Positions 32,539-41,733 of a DNA stretch of 64,000 bases are shown in pieces; the first letter of the stretch is position 1; every line of letters starts with the position of its first letter. This stretch comes from Catellatospora bangladeshensis. GTDB lineage: Bacteria > Actinomycetota > Actinomycetes > Mycobacteriales > Micromonosporaceae. The stretch lies in the NCBI RefSeq assembly GCF_016862575.1, contig NZ_BONF01000009.1:1-64000 (forward strand), given 5' to 3'. Below the pieces are notes generated by a model, which saw only the letters and a list, made by a program, of their open reading frames with translations, had not been told where the DNA came from and searched no databases. The translations under genes were made by a program, and so were the position numbers.

Positions 32539-33140
32539 TGCCCCGTGCCGACACCCGGGCGCGCGTGCTGCAGGCGGCCGTACACACCCTCGCCGCCGAG
32601 GGGTACGGCCGCTGCACCGCCCGCGCCGTCGCGAAGACCGGCGGGTTCGCGCCCGGCGTCATCTACTACCACTTCGCCGACCTCGACGACCTGTTCGTCG
32701 CGACCGCGCAGTACACCAGCGAGGCGCGCCTGGCCCGCTACCGTGCCGAGCTGGCCGAGGTCGCCACCGCCTCCGACACGCTGGCCGCGCTGCGCCGCCT
32801 CTACACCGAGGACGGTTCCGCCGGGTACATCGCCGCCGTGCAGGAGCTGGTCGCCGCGGCCAACGCCAACGCCCGGCTCGCCGAGCAGGTGAAGGTGCAG
32901 ACCGCCCAGTGGCAGGACTTCGCCGCCGGGATCATCGAACGGCTGCTCACGGGCACGCCGCTGGCCGAGGTGATCCCGGTGCGCGAGGTCGCCACCGCGG
33001 CGGTCGCGCTGTATCTCGGCATGGAGATGCTGTCCCATCTGGAGGCGCACCGCCTCGGCCCGGACGCCCTGTTCGACGCCGCGGAACGGTTCGCGCCGCT
33101 GGTCGACGCCTGGCGCCTGGGCCTGCTGCCGGGCCAGTGA
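32538..33140 (+). CDS. TetR family regulator of the oxidoreductase/desaturase operon
   Basis: 200 residues, ATG 32538 sharing one base with the desaturase stop (TGATG). The helix-turn-helix is C-T-A-R-A-V-A-K-T-G-G-F-A-P-G-V-I-Y-Y-H-F (about 27-47). The C-terminal helical domain binds an unknown ligand. Being last in the operon, it most likely represses the operon at the tandem boxes at 30149-30173. Its stop lies inside a strong terminator hairpin. Confidence 0.9.
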   Translation: MPRADTRARVLQAAVHTLAAEGYGRCTARAVAKTGGFAPGVIYYHFADLDDLFVATAQYTSEARLARYRAELAEVATASDTLAALRRLYTEDGSAGYIAAVQELVAAANANARLAEQVKVQTAQWQDFAAGIIERLLTGTPLAEVIPVREVATAAVALYLGMEMLSHLEAHRLGPDALFDAAERFAPLVDAWRLGLLPGQ

Positions 33141-33170
33141 GCCCGCCGGTGCGCGACCGGCGGGCTCACT
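33136..33170. terminator. bidirectional terminator hairpin
   Basis: A perfect 15-bp stem (33136-33150 with 33156-33170) with a GCGCG loop. It includes the TetR stop codon and separates that gene from the convergent M23 peptidase. Confidence 0.85.
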
Positions 33171-33176
33171 GCCGGT

Positions 33177-33974
33177 TCACGCCGGGACGGTGCCGTTCAG
33201 GTACGCGTTGATCTGGTCGATCTCCAGCGCGTTGAAGACCTCCGGCTGGGCGGCGGCCTGGTTGGAGTTGATGATGCGCTTGAACAGGTTGTAGTGCGCC
33301 ATCGAGCGCAGGCCGATGACACGGTTCGGGGTGACCAGGTAGCCGGTGCCGCCGGTGCTCCAGATGAGGTACATCAGTCCGTCCTTGGTGAGAATGGAGG
33401 GGGGATTGCCGGGCGCCCCGGCGTAGGGCGCGCCCGCGAGGATCGACTCCGGGTTGTGGTACGCGCCGTTCTGGGTGATCTCCAGGTGCAGGTGCGGCCC
33501 CGTCGACCGGCCCGTCGAGCCGACGTTGCCGAGGTGCTGCCCGGCGGCGACCTGCGTGCCGCTGCCGACCACCGGAGCCTCGCGCATGTGGCCGTAGAGG
33601 GTGCGCCAGCCGTCGGCGTGGGTGACCGTGGCGTAGTGGCCGAAGCCGGCGGCGTTGTAGCCGACGCTCACCGTGCCCGCGGCGCACGCCCGGATCGGGT
33701 AGCCCAGGATGCCGCTCGCGCTGTAGTCGGTGCCGTAGTGCATCCGCGACTCCCCGGTGATCGGGTCGGTGCGCATGCCGAACCCGGCCGTGATCGGGAT
33801 CCACTTGTCGAACGGCCGGTTCCACGCCGGTGCGGCGTACGCGGCCTCGGCGAGCCAGGCCTCCGGGATGACGCCGACGGCGAGCGCGGCGGTGATCATT
33901 CCGAGCAGGCGCCGCCGGTCCGTGCCGCGCGGGCTCGCTGCGTGCTCAGGTGATGTCTGCATTGGCGGGTGCAT
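33177..33974 (-). CDS. secreted M23 peptidase (Tat-exported)
   Basis: 265 residues from ATG 33974 behind AGAAGGAAC. The leader has a twin-arginine motif, D-R-R-R-L-L-G, and ends near A-A-Y-A-A-P. The LytM domain (about residues 60-180) has the zinc ligands in H-Y-G-T-D-Y and H-L-H-L-E. A C-terminal region of about 80 residues with Y-L-I-W-S-T-G-G-T-G-Y-L-V is extra. It should cleave peptidoglycan peptide cross-links outside the membrane. No c-di-AMP riboswitch could be made out upstream. Confidence 0.9.
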   Translation of the reverse strand: MHPPMQTSPEHAASPRGTDRRRLLGMITAALAVGVIPEAWLAEAAYAAPAWNRPFDKWIPITAGFGMRTDPITGESRMHYGTDYSASGILGYPIRACAAGTVSVGYNAAGFGHYATVTHADGWRTLYGHMREAPVVGSGTQVAAGQHLGNVGSTGRSTGPHLHLEITQNGAYHNPESILAGAPYAGAPGNPPSILTKDGLMYLIWSTGGTGYLVTPNRVIGLRSMAHYNLFKRIINSNQAAAQPEVFNALEIDQINAYLNGTVPA

Positions 33975-34198
33975 ACCGTTCCTTCTGCTGCCATCGATGG
34001 CGACGGGGGTGCCCACAGGATCGCCGCGCGCCTTCACACGTCGGCCCACACAAGCCTCATGCGCCCAGGTCCGGGCCTGCTCGCGCCGCTTTCCGCGATG
34101 TCTGTGCGTGCGATGTACTTCGATGTATGCCGGATGTGCGCCGTTCTCCGGCTCCCGCGCCACGATGTGACCACATGAGACTCCCCAGGAGGTCGCCG

Positions 34199-34960
34199 AT
34201 GCGGCAGACACGTCCCCGTCCGTTCCCGCCCCGGCTGCGCCGCGCGGCGCTGGCCACCGCGCTGGCACTGGCCACCCTCACCGCGGCCGCGGCCGTCGCC
34301 ACCCCCGCGCACGCCGTCAGCTCCACGGCGACCTGCCCCGGCGTCATCGTCATCGGCGTACGCGGCACCAACGAGGCCGCCGGCACCGGCGGCAACACCT
34401 ACCAGTACGCCAGCGGCGGCTTCGGCGGCCGCCTCAACCTGACCTCCAGCGCCGTCATCGAGACGTCGTACACGGCGCGCCGCGTCGGGCTCAAGTACCC
34501 GGCGACCGCCATCGCACCGATCTACCCGATCAGCCAGGGCACCGGCACGGACAACCTCAAGAGCCTGGTCACCTCGCTCGGCAGCACGTGCTCGTCGGCC
34601 ACCAGGTTCGTCCTCGTCGGGTACTCGCAGGGGGCGCACGTAATCGGCGACGCCCTGGCCAGCGACTCCAGCAAGCGGATCGCCGCGGCGTACCGCAGCC
34701 GCATCGCCGCGGTCGTGTTCTTCGGCGACCCCACCTACCGCAAGGGCGAGCCGTTCAACGTCGGGGGCGCGACGGGCACCGGCACCTGGCCCCGCGCCGC
34801 CGGTGTGCTGAGCGAGTTCAACAGCCGCCTGCGCTCGTACTGCTACGCCAACGACAAGTGGTGCCAGAACGCGAGCGACCCGGCCGACGTCCACGGCACC
34901 AAGTACCAGACGTCGACGGTGCAGACCGCGGCGAAGAACTTCATCCTCTCCAAGCTCTGA
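34199..34960 (+). CDS. secreted cutinase family esterase
   Basis: 253 residues from ATG 34199, with CAGGAGGTCGCCG directly upstream; an ATG at 34175 lacks such a site. The Sec signal peptide ends A-T-P-A-H-A near residue 39. The nucleophile Ser143 is in G-Y-S-Q-G-A-H-V. Asp219 (Y-A-N-D-K-W-C) and His232 (D-V-H-G-T-K-Y) complete the triad. It hydrolyses cutin-like esters, triglycerides or lipid esters outside the cell. A clear terminator follows. Confidence 0.93.
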   Translation: MRQTRPRPFPPRLRRAALATALALATLTAAAAVATPAHAVSSTATCPGVIVIGVRGTNEAAGTGGNTYQYASGGFGGRLNLTSSAVIETSYTARRVGLKYPATAIAPIYPISQGTGTDNLKSLVTSLGSTCSSATRFVLVGYSQGAHVIGDALASDSSKRIAAAYRSRIAAVVFFGDPTYRKGEPFNVGGATGTGTWPRAAGVLSEFNSRLRSYCYANDKWCQNASDPADVHGTKYQTSTVQTAAKNFILSKL

Positions 34961-34992
34961 CCGGCGGGCCGCCACCGGTCCATCCTCCTAGG

Positions 34993-35025
34993 ACGGCGTG
35001 GGCAGAGTGACCCTGCCCACGCCGT
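34993..35025. terminator. perfect 13-bp terminator hairpin
   Basis: ACGGCGTGGGCAG (34993-35005) pairs exactly with 35013-35025 around a seven-base loop, 32 bases behind the cutinase stop. Confidence 0.85.
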
Positions 35026-35099
35026 GAAGACGGGAGCTACCCCTCGCCGCGGTGTCCGGCGCGTTGCGCGGCCCGCGGCGGGTGCGGCAGGGTGGGCGG

Positions 35100-36323
35100 G
35101 TGGCGGTCGGCGGGGGAGCGGACACGGCGGGGGTACGCCGGCTCGGCCGGCTCTACGCGACCCTGCGCGGCTGTGACGAGGGCGTGCTGTTCTTCCCGCT
35201 GTTCACGCTGCTGATGGCGGATGCTGGGCTGTCCACGGCGGAGCTGACCACGCTGCTGATGATCTGGGGCGGCGTCGCGTTTGCGCTGGAGGTGCCGTCG
35301 GGCGCGTGGGCGGACACGTTCTCCCGGCGGCGGCTGCTGGCGTCCGGCGCGGTGCTGCGCGGGATCGGCTTCGCGGTGTGGTTCCTGTGGCCGGCGTACC
35401 CGGGCTTCGCGATCGGGTTCGTGCTCTGGGGCGTACGCAGCGCGATCAGCTCCGGCACCAAGGAGGCACTGCTCTACGACGAGCTGACGGCGCTGGGCGC
35501 GGAATCCCGCTACACCGCGCTGGCCGGGCGCGCCGCGACCGTGGCCATGCTGACCATGCTCGCCGCGAGCGCCCTGGCCGCCCCGGCGTTCGCGTTCGGC
35601 GGCTACGGTCTCATCGCGGCGCTCAGCGTGCTGGCCTGCCTGGGCAGCGCCGCCGCCGCGCTCGCGCTGCCGGAGCGGCCGCGCGTCCGCCCGGTGCGGG
35701 AGAACGGCGGCGTCGGGGCATACCTGGGGAATCTGCGGGCGGGGATCACGGAGGTCCGCACCGACCGGCGGGTCTGGCACGCGGTGCTGATCGCCGCCGC
35801 CGTGCCCAGCCTCAGCGCGCTCGACGAGTACGGACCGCTGCTCGTCCGCGACCTGGGCGTCAGCACGGCCGGGGTGCCGCTGGTGATCGCGGCCCTGATC
35901 GCCGCGATGGCGCTGGGCAGCATGCTGGCCGAGCGCTGGCGGGCGACCCCGGCCGCCGTCGGTGCGACGATCGCCGCCGCCGGGGTCGCGCTGGCGGTCG
36001 GCGCGGGGGCGGGGCGGGTGTGGGGTCTGGTGCCGATCGCGGTCTGCTTCGGGCTGCTCCAGCTCACCCGGGTGCTGGCGGAGGCCAGCCTGCAGCACAC
36101 GATGAGCGGGCACACCCGGGCCACCGTCCTGTCGGTGTCGGGCTTCGGCGCGGAGCTGGGCGCGCTGGGCGTATACGCGGCGTTCGGCGCCGGCTCGCTG
36201 TGGCTGCCGATCGCCCCGCTGGCGGCGCTGTGCGCGGTGCCGATCGTGCTGGTCGGCGTGCTTGCCCACCGCTGGCTGCCCGCGCCCGCCGCGCCGGGCG
36301 GGGCCGCCGCCGAGGCGGCCTAG
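35100..36323 (+). CDS. MFS transporter (YjiJ/SalX-like 12-helix)
   Basis: About 407 residues from GTG 35100 with AGGGTGGG before it; GTG 35052 would add 16 residues without a ribosome site. Twelve helices; E-V-P-S-G-A-W-A-D-T-F-S-R-R-R-L-L between helices 2 and 3 is the MFS signature, and A-I-S-S-G-T-K-E-A-L-L-Y-D-E follows helix 4. It is of the efflux-like subgroup that carries G-A-x-A-D-x-x-S-R. The substrate is unknown. It lies behind the cutinase terminator and so has its own promoter. Confidence 0.82.
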   Translation: MAVGGGADTAGVRRLGRLYATLRGCDEGVLFFPLFTLLMADAGLSTAELTTLLMIWGGVAFALEVPSGAWADTFSRRRLLASGAVLRGIGFAVWFLWPAYPGFAIGFVLWGVRSAISSGTKEALLYDELTALGAESRYTALAGRAATVAMLTMLAASALAAPAFAFGGYGLIAALSVLACLGSAAAALALPERPRVRPVRENGGVGAYLGNLRAGITEVRTDRRVWHAVLIAAAVPSLSALDEYGPLLVRDLGVSTAGVPLVIAALIAAMALGSMLAERWRATPAAVGATIAAAGVALAVGAGAGRVWGLVPIAVCFGLLQLTRVLAEASLQHTMSGHTRATVLSVSGFGAELGALGVYAAFGAGSLWLPIAPLAALCAVPIVLVGVLAHRWLPAPAAPGGAAAEAA

Positions 36324-36400
36324 ACCGGTCCGGCACGCTCACCGTCCATGCCGGATGCAGCGCGCCCGTGCGCCTTGACACGGCATAGAAACATGTCCAC

Positions 36401-37003
36401 GTGACCGTGGATGACGACCGCGACCGCTGGCGCGACACGCTGCGCACCGGGCTCCGGCGCCGGATCGCCGGGTTCGCCGTGGCCGGGCTGCTGCTGGTGA
36501 TCGGCGTCGGCGCCTCGCTGCTGTGGGGCGACGCCTTCCCCGACGCCGGGGACGCGCTGCCCGAGCGGCTCGCCGCGACCGCGGCGCTGGGCGTCGGCCT
36601 GCTGCTGCTGGGCTGGGCCGGATACGCGGCGGTCCGGGCGTACGTCACGCACTGGCGGGCGGTGATGGAGGCCGAGATCGTGCCGGCCACCATCGTGGAG
36701 ACGTACTACGTCGGCGACGGCGAGGGCGGCTACCGCTGGGACGTCCGGGTCGCGGGCAGCGCCCGGTCGGGGGCGGTGTCCTTCAACCGCCGGGTGTACT
36801 TCGGCCACGACGACCCCGGCCCGGTCGGCTCGTCGATCACGGTGCGCTACCACGCGGGGCTGCGGCGGATCTCGACCGTCGACCGGGGCGTGCTCGCGGT
36901 CGTCACGTCGGTGATCGGCCACCTGCTCGCGCTCGGCGGCGTCGGGCTGCTGTTCTATTCGCTGTGGCGGGTCGCGGTGCTCATCGCCGGGCTGTGGCCG
37001 TGA
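36401..37003 (+). CDS. DUF3592-like membrane protein
   Basis: 200 residues from GTG 36401. Two helices near residues 23-43 and 62-82, an exported or cytosolic beta-rich domain (A-T-I-V-E-T-Y-Y-V, Y-R-W-D-V-R-V-A-G, V-R-Y-H-A-G-L), then a final helix pair. The beta domain layout is that of DUF3592. Function is unknown. It is followed by a short hydrophobic reading frame that may be a remnant. Confidence 0.65.
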   Translation: MTVDDDRDRWRDTLRTGLRRRIAGFAVAGLLLVIGVGASLLWGDAFPDAGDALPERLAATAALGVGLLLLGWAGYAAVRAYVTHWRAVMEAEIVPATIVETYYVGDGEGGYRWDVRVAGSARSGAVSFNRRVYFGHDDPGPVGSSITVRYHAGLRRISTVDRGVLAVVTSVIGHLLALGGVGLLFYSLWRVAVLIAGLWP

Positions 37004-37034
37004 CCGGCGGGGCGTCGCCGCCTTCGCGCTGGTC

Positions 37035-37127
37035 GTGTTCTGGCACCTGAGCGGCCTGTGGGGCGCGGTGGTGCCGGCGATCCTGACCTACTTCTCCGTG
37101 CTCGACATCGGGCAGGTCTGGACCTGA
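37035..37127 (+). CDS. possible 30-residue hydrophobic peptide or gene remnant
   Basis: From GTG 37035 the frame reads a peptide with F-W-H-L-S-G-L-W-G-A-V-V-P, then A-I-L-T-Y-F-S-V-L-D-I-G-Q-V-W-T and a stop. It looks like the last helix of a membrane protein. The frame continues upstream over the end of the DUF3592 gene without a good start, so it may be the shifted tail of that gene or a decayed gene. Confidence 0.3.
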   Translation: MFWHLSGLWGAVVPAILTYFSVLDIGQVWT

Positions 37128-37135
37128 TCGGGCGT

Positions 37136-37154
37136 CCGCGCGATCGTCGCGCGG
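37136..37154. promoter_or_regulatory. perfect 19-bp palindrome
   Basis: CCGCGCGA-TCG-TCGCGCGG, about 90 bases upstream of the secreted-protein gene at 37247. It could be an operator or the end-of-gene hairpin of the preceding frame. Confidence 0.45.
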
Positions 37155-37246
37155 CGGCAACTGATCATTCGTGTCGCGGCCATGTCGTGGGCGCTTGTTA
37201 CCGCCTAGTATCTCCATCCATCGATGTCGTTGGAAGGGGAGCGTGC

Positions 37247-38248
<1,002 letters not shown>

Positions 38249-38254
<6 letters not shown>

Positions 38255-39217
38255 AAGGAAGGGCACCTTCTTAACGCTATCCGTTGTGGAGGGTGCCCTT
38301 CTTAACAGGCCGTCCAGCAGGCGGGGGAGGCCGTAGTCGAAGACGGCGTCCAGGCTGAGGTCGAAGTCGTCGATCTCGGCGATGCGGGCCACCATCGGGA
38401 AGCCACCCAAGCCGATGATGCCGCCGAACAGCTCACCTTGCCGCTGCATCCACTCGTCGCTGGTCATCCCGGTGTGCTGGGCGGCCTGCGCCTCGGTCTC
38501 GAAGCCCATGGCCAGGCCGCGTACGAACCCGAACAGGCTGATGTTGACGTGCATCATCTCGGTCATCGGCAGACCCAGCGGGGCGAGGGCCGCCAGTACG
38601 AACTCGGTGTAGCGCATGCCGTGCGGCGCGAACTCCGGCCGGGTGATCGACATCGTCGGAGCCAGCCACGGGTGGCGCCGGAAGATGTCCCACAGGTGCC
38701 GGGCGGCCAGCTCCAGCTGCGCGTACGCGCCGCGCGGCGGCACCGAGGGCAGCGGCGCCTCGGCGAACGCGGCGTCGACCATCATCCGGACCAGGTCGTC
38801 CTTGCCGCGCACGTAGCGGTAGAGGCCCATGGTGGGCAGCTCGTGCTCGGCGGCGAGCCGGCGCATGGACACCGCGTCGAGTCCCTCGGCGTCGGCGAGC
38901 GCCAGCGCATGACGGATCACCTGGTCCCGGGTGGTGGTGTCGGCGGGCTCGGCGCGCGGGCGCCGCTCGCGCCGGGCGGGCGGCGCGGCCGGGGCGGGGG
39001 TGCGGTCCGCGACGACGGTGCCGACTCCGCGCACGGCGGTGACCAGTCCCTCGGTACGCAGCGCGGCCAGCACCTTCGTCGCGGTGGCCAGGGCCACGCC
39101 CCACTCGGCGGTGATCTGCCGCGCCGACGGCACCCGGTCGCCGGGGCGCAGTCGCCCGCTCTCGATGCGCCCCCGGATCTGCCCGACGATCTGCCGGTAC
39201 GGTGCCTCGCCGCTCAC
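38249..39217 (-). CDS. chimeric GntR-TetR transcriptional regulator
   Basis: 322 residues from GTG 39217 (the frame opens at 39259). Residues 1-72 are a GntR winged helix (P-Y-R-Q-I-V-G-Q-I-R-G-R-I at the start, G-D-R-V-P-S-A-R-Q). After a Pro/Arg linker, residues 92-150 are a TetR helix-turn-helix (V-S-M-R-R-L-A-A-E-H-E-L-P-T-M-G-L-Y-R-Y-V) and the rest a TetR ligand domain. Two DNA-binding units in one chain can read two half-sites. The C-terminal 19 residues, ending V-K-K-V-P-F-L-S, are encoded by repeat copy 3. It should control the divergent monooxygenase. Confidence 0.88.
38252..38306. repeat. stop-supplying palindromic repeat, copy 3
   Basis: TGAAAGGAAGGGCACC...TTAACGCTAT-CCGTTGTGGA-GGGTGCCCTTC-TTAAC. 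It provides the TGA of the left gene and the last 19 residues plus the TGA context of the right gene. The two stops share the palindrome TCATGA at 38249-38254. Confidence 0.9.
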
Positions 39218-39219
39218 GC

Positions 39220-39229
39220 GTACTAGTAC
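39220..39229. promoter_or_regulatory. operator box 1, GTACTAGTAC
   Basis: A perfect 10-bp palindrome, flanked as CGC and ACACC, lying three bases from the regulator's GTG start. It suggests autoregulation. Confidence 0.65.
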
Positions 39230-39273
39230 ACCACGGCCGTCCTCGCGCTCGCTCACCACGCCGACCTCGACCG

Positions 39274-39299
39274 GTGTACTAGGTAGCGTGCTAGTACAC
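39274..39299. promoter_or_regulatory. operator box 2, GTGTACTAG-N8-CTAGTACAC
   Basis: Two perfect 9-bp arms with an eight-base spacer in the middle of the divergent gap. Each arm is a half or a near-complete copy of box 1. Confidence 0.7.
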
Positions 39300-39353
39300 C
39301 CGGAACGCTGTTGCAGGCAGGATGTGCGTGCTCATACGGTTCACCCATCACGT

Positions 39354-39366
39354 TGTACACCGTACA
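39354..39366. promoter_or_regulatory. operator box 3, TGTAC-ACC-GTACA
   Basis: A perfect 13-bp palindrome 19 bases upstream of the monooxygenase ATG, sharing the TGTAC half-site with boxes 1 and 2. Confidence 0.6.
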
Positions 39367-39384
39367 CACTCTGGGGAGCGGACG

Positions 39385-40578
39385 ATGAGGACCAACACCG
39401 TACTGATCTCGGGCGCGAGCATCGCCGGACCGGCGCTGGCGTACTGGCTGCACCGGCACGGCTACGCCGTCACCGTGGTGGAGCGCGCGCCCGCGATCCG
39501 GCCCGGCGGGCACGCCGTCGACATCCGCGGCGTCGCCCGCGACGTCTGCGCGGCGATGGGCATCATGCCGCAGATCACCCGTGACCGGGTGCACGAGGAG
39601 GGCTTCGCGTGGGTCGACCCGGCCGGGCGGCGCACCTCGGAGATGCCCGCGAGCCTGTTCGGCGGCGAGGGCATCGTGGCCGAGTACGAGATCCTGCGCG
39701 GCGACCTCGCGCACATCCTCCACGAGGCCACCCGCGCCGACGCCGAGTACCGCTTCGGCGACCGGATCACCGCGCTGTCCGAAGGCGACGACGGCGTCGA
39801 GGTGACCTTCCGCAGCGGGCGTACCGAGCGCTACGACCTGGTGATCGGCGCGGACGGCATCCACTCGGGGGTGCGGGCGCTCGCGTTCGGGCCCGAGGAG
39901 CGTTTCATCCGGCGGCTGGGCGCGTACACCGCGTACTTCACCATGCCCGCGCAGCCGGACCTCGACCCGCACTGGTTCCTGATGCACGGGATCCCGGGCG
40001 GGCGCTGCGCCGGCATCCGGCCGGAGAACGAGCACACCGCCAAGGCTATGCTCTCCTTCCGCGCCGACGGTCGCACCGTCGATCCTCGTGACGTCGCTGC
40101 GCAGAAGGCGCTGCTGGCCGAGGTGTTCGCCGGGGCCGGCTGGCGGGTGCCGGCCATGCTCGACGCGATGGGGGACGCGCCCGACTTCTACTTCGACGTC
40201 ATCGGGCAGGTGCACATGGACCGGTGGAGCACCGGCCGGGTCGCGCTGCTCGGCGACGCGGGCTACTGCGCGTCCCCGCTCAGCGGCCTGGGCACCAGCA
40301 TGGGCCTGGTGGGGGCGTACCTGCTCGCCGGTGAGCTGGCCCGCTCCGGCGGCGACCACGTGACCGCGTTCGCGGCGTACGAGCGGCTGATGCGGCCGTA
40401 CGTGAAGCAGTGCCAGCAGCTGCCGCCCGGCGGCGTGCGGGGCATGCTGCCCGACTCCCGGTGGGCGATCAGCCTGCGCGACCTGAGCACCCGCATCATG
40501 ACCCGCCGCCCGTTCGCCGCCCTGATGGCCAAGCAGGCCGCCAAGGCCGACGCCATCACCCTCCCCGCCTACGCATAA
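39385..40578 (+). CDS. FAD-dependent monooxygenase (PHBH/TetX-like)
   Basis: 397 residues from ATG 39385, with GGGGAGCGG upstream. The FAD fold begins V-L-I-S-G-A-S-I-A-G-P-A-L-A (an S in the second glycine place, common here). The D-G motif is G-A-D-G-I-H-S-G-V-R, and the G-D motif is L-L-G-D-A-G-Y-C-A-S-P-L-S-G-L-G. Such class A flavoprotein enzymes hydroxylate aromatic or polyketide substrates, including tetracyclines. It is divergent from a regulator, the usual arrangement for inducible detoxification. Its TAA lies at the edge of repeat copy 4. Confidence 0.88.
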   Translation: MRTNTVLISGASIAGPALAYWLHRHGYAVTVVERAPAIRPGGHAVDIRGVARDVCAAMGIMPQITRDRVHEEGFAWVDPAGRRTSEMPASLFGGEGIVAEYEILRGDLAHILHEATRADAEYRFGDRITALSEGDDGVEVTFRSGRTERYDLVIGADGIHSGVRALAFGPEERFIRRLGAYTAYFTMPAQPDLDPHWFLMHGIPGGRCAGIRPENEHTAKAMLSFRADGRTVDPRDVAAQKALLAEVFAGAGWRVPAMLDAMGDAPDFYFDVIGQVHMDRWSTGRVALLGDAGYCASPLSGLGTSMGLVGAYLLAGELARSGGDHVTAFAAYERLMRPYVKQCQQLPPGGVRGMLPDSRWAISLRDLSTRIMTRRPFAALMAKQAAKADAITLPAYA

Positions 40579-40629
40579 GGAAGGGCACCTTCTTAACGCT
40601 ATGCGTAGAGGAAGGTGCCCTTCTTAACG
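40576..40629. repeat. stop-supplying palindromic repeat, copy 4
   Basis: TAAGGAAGGGCACC...TTAACGCTATGCGTAGAGGAAGGTGCCCTTCTTAACG. It supplies the monooxygenase TAA. The opposite gene ends 40 bases beyond the repeat, the one 3' end that does not stop inside it. Confidence 0.88.
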
Positions 40630-40668
40630 CTCACCCGCGGACGGCGCCAGACGCGACGGCCAGGCGCT

Positions 40669-40905
40669 TCAGCGCTGGTCGGCCGCCGAGGCGCCGTCGC
40701 GTCGTCCACCCGCGCCGCCGTTGCGGGCTCTGATCGCCTTCTGCAGGTCCGTCAGCTGGCGGGACAGCCGTCCGATCTCGGCGATGAGGTGCCGGGCCCG
40801 CTGGCGCAGGTCCGCGAACTCGCCGTCGAAGTCGGTCCGCCTCTGGTCGGCCGGCCTGGCGCGCCGTGACACGTCATTTCGGGGCGGCATGTCGGCCCAG
40901 CTCAT
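40669..40905 (-). CDS. small coiled-coil protein
   Basis: 78 residues from ATG 40905 behind GGAGAGGAG, a strong ribosome site. M-S-W-A-D-M-P-P opens the protein and a charged helix with heptad-like spacing (F-A-D-L-R-Q-R-A-R-H-L-I-A-E-I-G-R-L) fills the middle. The tail is Arg/Gly-rich and disordered. No family is recognised; a role in protein or nucleic-acid binding is possible. Confidence 0.6.
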   Translation of the reverse strand: MSWADMPPRNDVSRRARPADQRRTDFDGEFADLRQRARHLIAEIGRLSRQLTDLQKAIRARNGGAGGRRDGASAADQR

Positions 40906-41082
40906 GTCGCACTCCTCTCCATCGGACGCGCCTACCCGGCAGCGACCGCCCGAAACGGCCGGAGCGCGGACAATACTGTGATGTTTCTCCGCCGTACGGC
41001 TGCTCGCCCGGCACCAGGGGCGACGGCACGACCGTCGTGAAGCGCTACGCGCCGCGTCCCGGCGGGACCAGAGCACCGGCGA

Positions 41083-41138
41083 CGTTAAGAAGGTGCCCTT
41101 CCTCTACGCATAGCGTTAAGAAGGTGCCCTTCCTTTCA
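41083..41138. repeat. stop-supplying palindromic repeat, copy 5
   Basis: GTTAAGAAGGTGCCCTTC-CTCTACGCATAGC-GTTAAGAAGGTGCCCTTCCTTTCA. Here the two 20-base units are direct repeats. The terminal TCA is the TGA stop of the minus-strand gene on its right. Confidence 0.88.
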
Positions 41139-41720
41139 GTAGAGGTAGCGGCGGAGGAGGCGGCTGAGGAAGGGCATGACCAGGTAGGTGAGGAGGACGG
41201 AGAGCAGCAGGGGGATGATCGCGGCGCGGACCAGGTAGGGCAGGGGGAGTTCGGCGAGGTGTTCGGTGCCGAGCAGGTTGAAGATCAGGATCAGGGGGTA
41301 GACGCCGAGGAAGGAGACCAGGGCCATCTTCCACCTGGCGGGTGGTAGGACGGGGCGGCCGGGCAGGCTGAACCAGGTCTCCATGCCGGTGGTGGTCTCG
41401 CGCTGCTCGGCCTCCTCCGCGATCCCGGCCAGGTGCCGGACGGTGACCTCCCGCTCGGGCGAGGTGAGCCAGCGGCTGAGGTGGCGGCCGTTGTCGAAGC
41501 GCAGTACGCAGTGGTAGCGGCGCTGCTCCGCAGGTGTTCCTGCGGGCGGGCGCAGCCAGGTGACGCCGCGGTGCCCGGGAAACCGCGAAGACACCTGGTT
41601 GATCTCCTCCAGCCACCGCTCGAAGTCGGCCTCCCGGCCCGGCATGACCCGCCAGGTGAACAGCACGGAGACGGGTTCGTCGTCGGGCACCGGCCCCGCG
41701 GCCGCCGATCCCTCGATCAC
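41136..41720 (-). CDS. ABM-domain membrane protein
   Basis: 194 residues from GTG 41720. An ABM domain at about residues 16-110 (V-L-F-T-W-R-V-M-P-G-R-E-A-D-F, W-L-T-S-P-E-R) is followed by two membrane helices to the end. Such ABM-plus-helices proteins are of unknown activity. It lies 13 bases behind the molybdenum-subunit gene and is probably in that operon. Its TGA stop comes from repeat copy 5. Confidence 0.8.
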   Translation of the reverse strand: MIEGSAAAGPVPDDEPVSVLFTWRVMPGREADFERWLEEINQVSSRFPGHRGVTWLRPPAGTPAEQRRYHCVLRFDNGRHLSRWLTSPEREVTVRHLAGIAEEAEQRETTTGMETWFSLPGRPVLPPARWKMALVSFLGVYPLILIFNLLGTEHLAELPLPYLVRAAIIPLLLSVLLTYLVMPFLSRLLRRYLY

Positions 41721-41733
41721 CGGCGGCCCGTCC

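Noticed and set aside
33975-34198. Possible c-di-AMP riboswitch upstream of the M23 peptidase
   Set aside because: Such switches often precede peptidoglycan hydrolases in actinobacteria, but I could not find the conserved core segments or a convincing pairing scheme.
36375-36380. TTGACA before the DUF3592 gene
   Set aside because: No -10-like hexamer at 16-18 bases; a chance match is likely.
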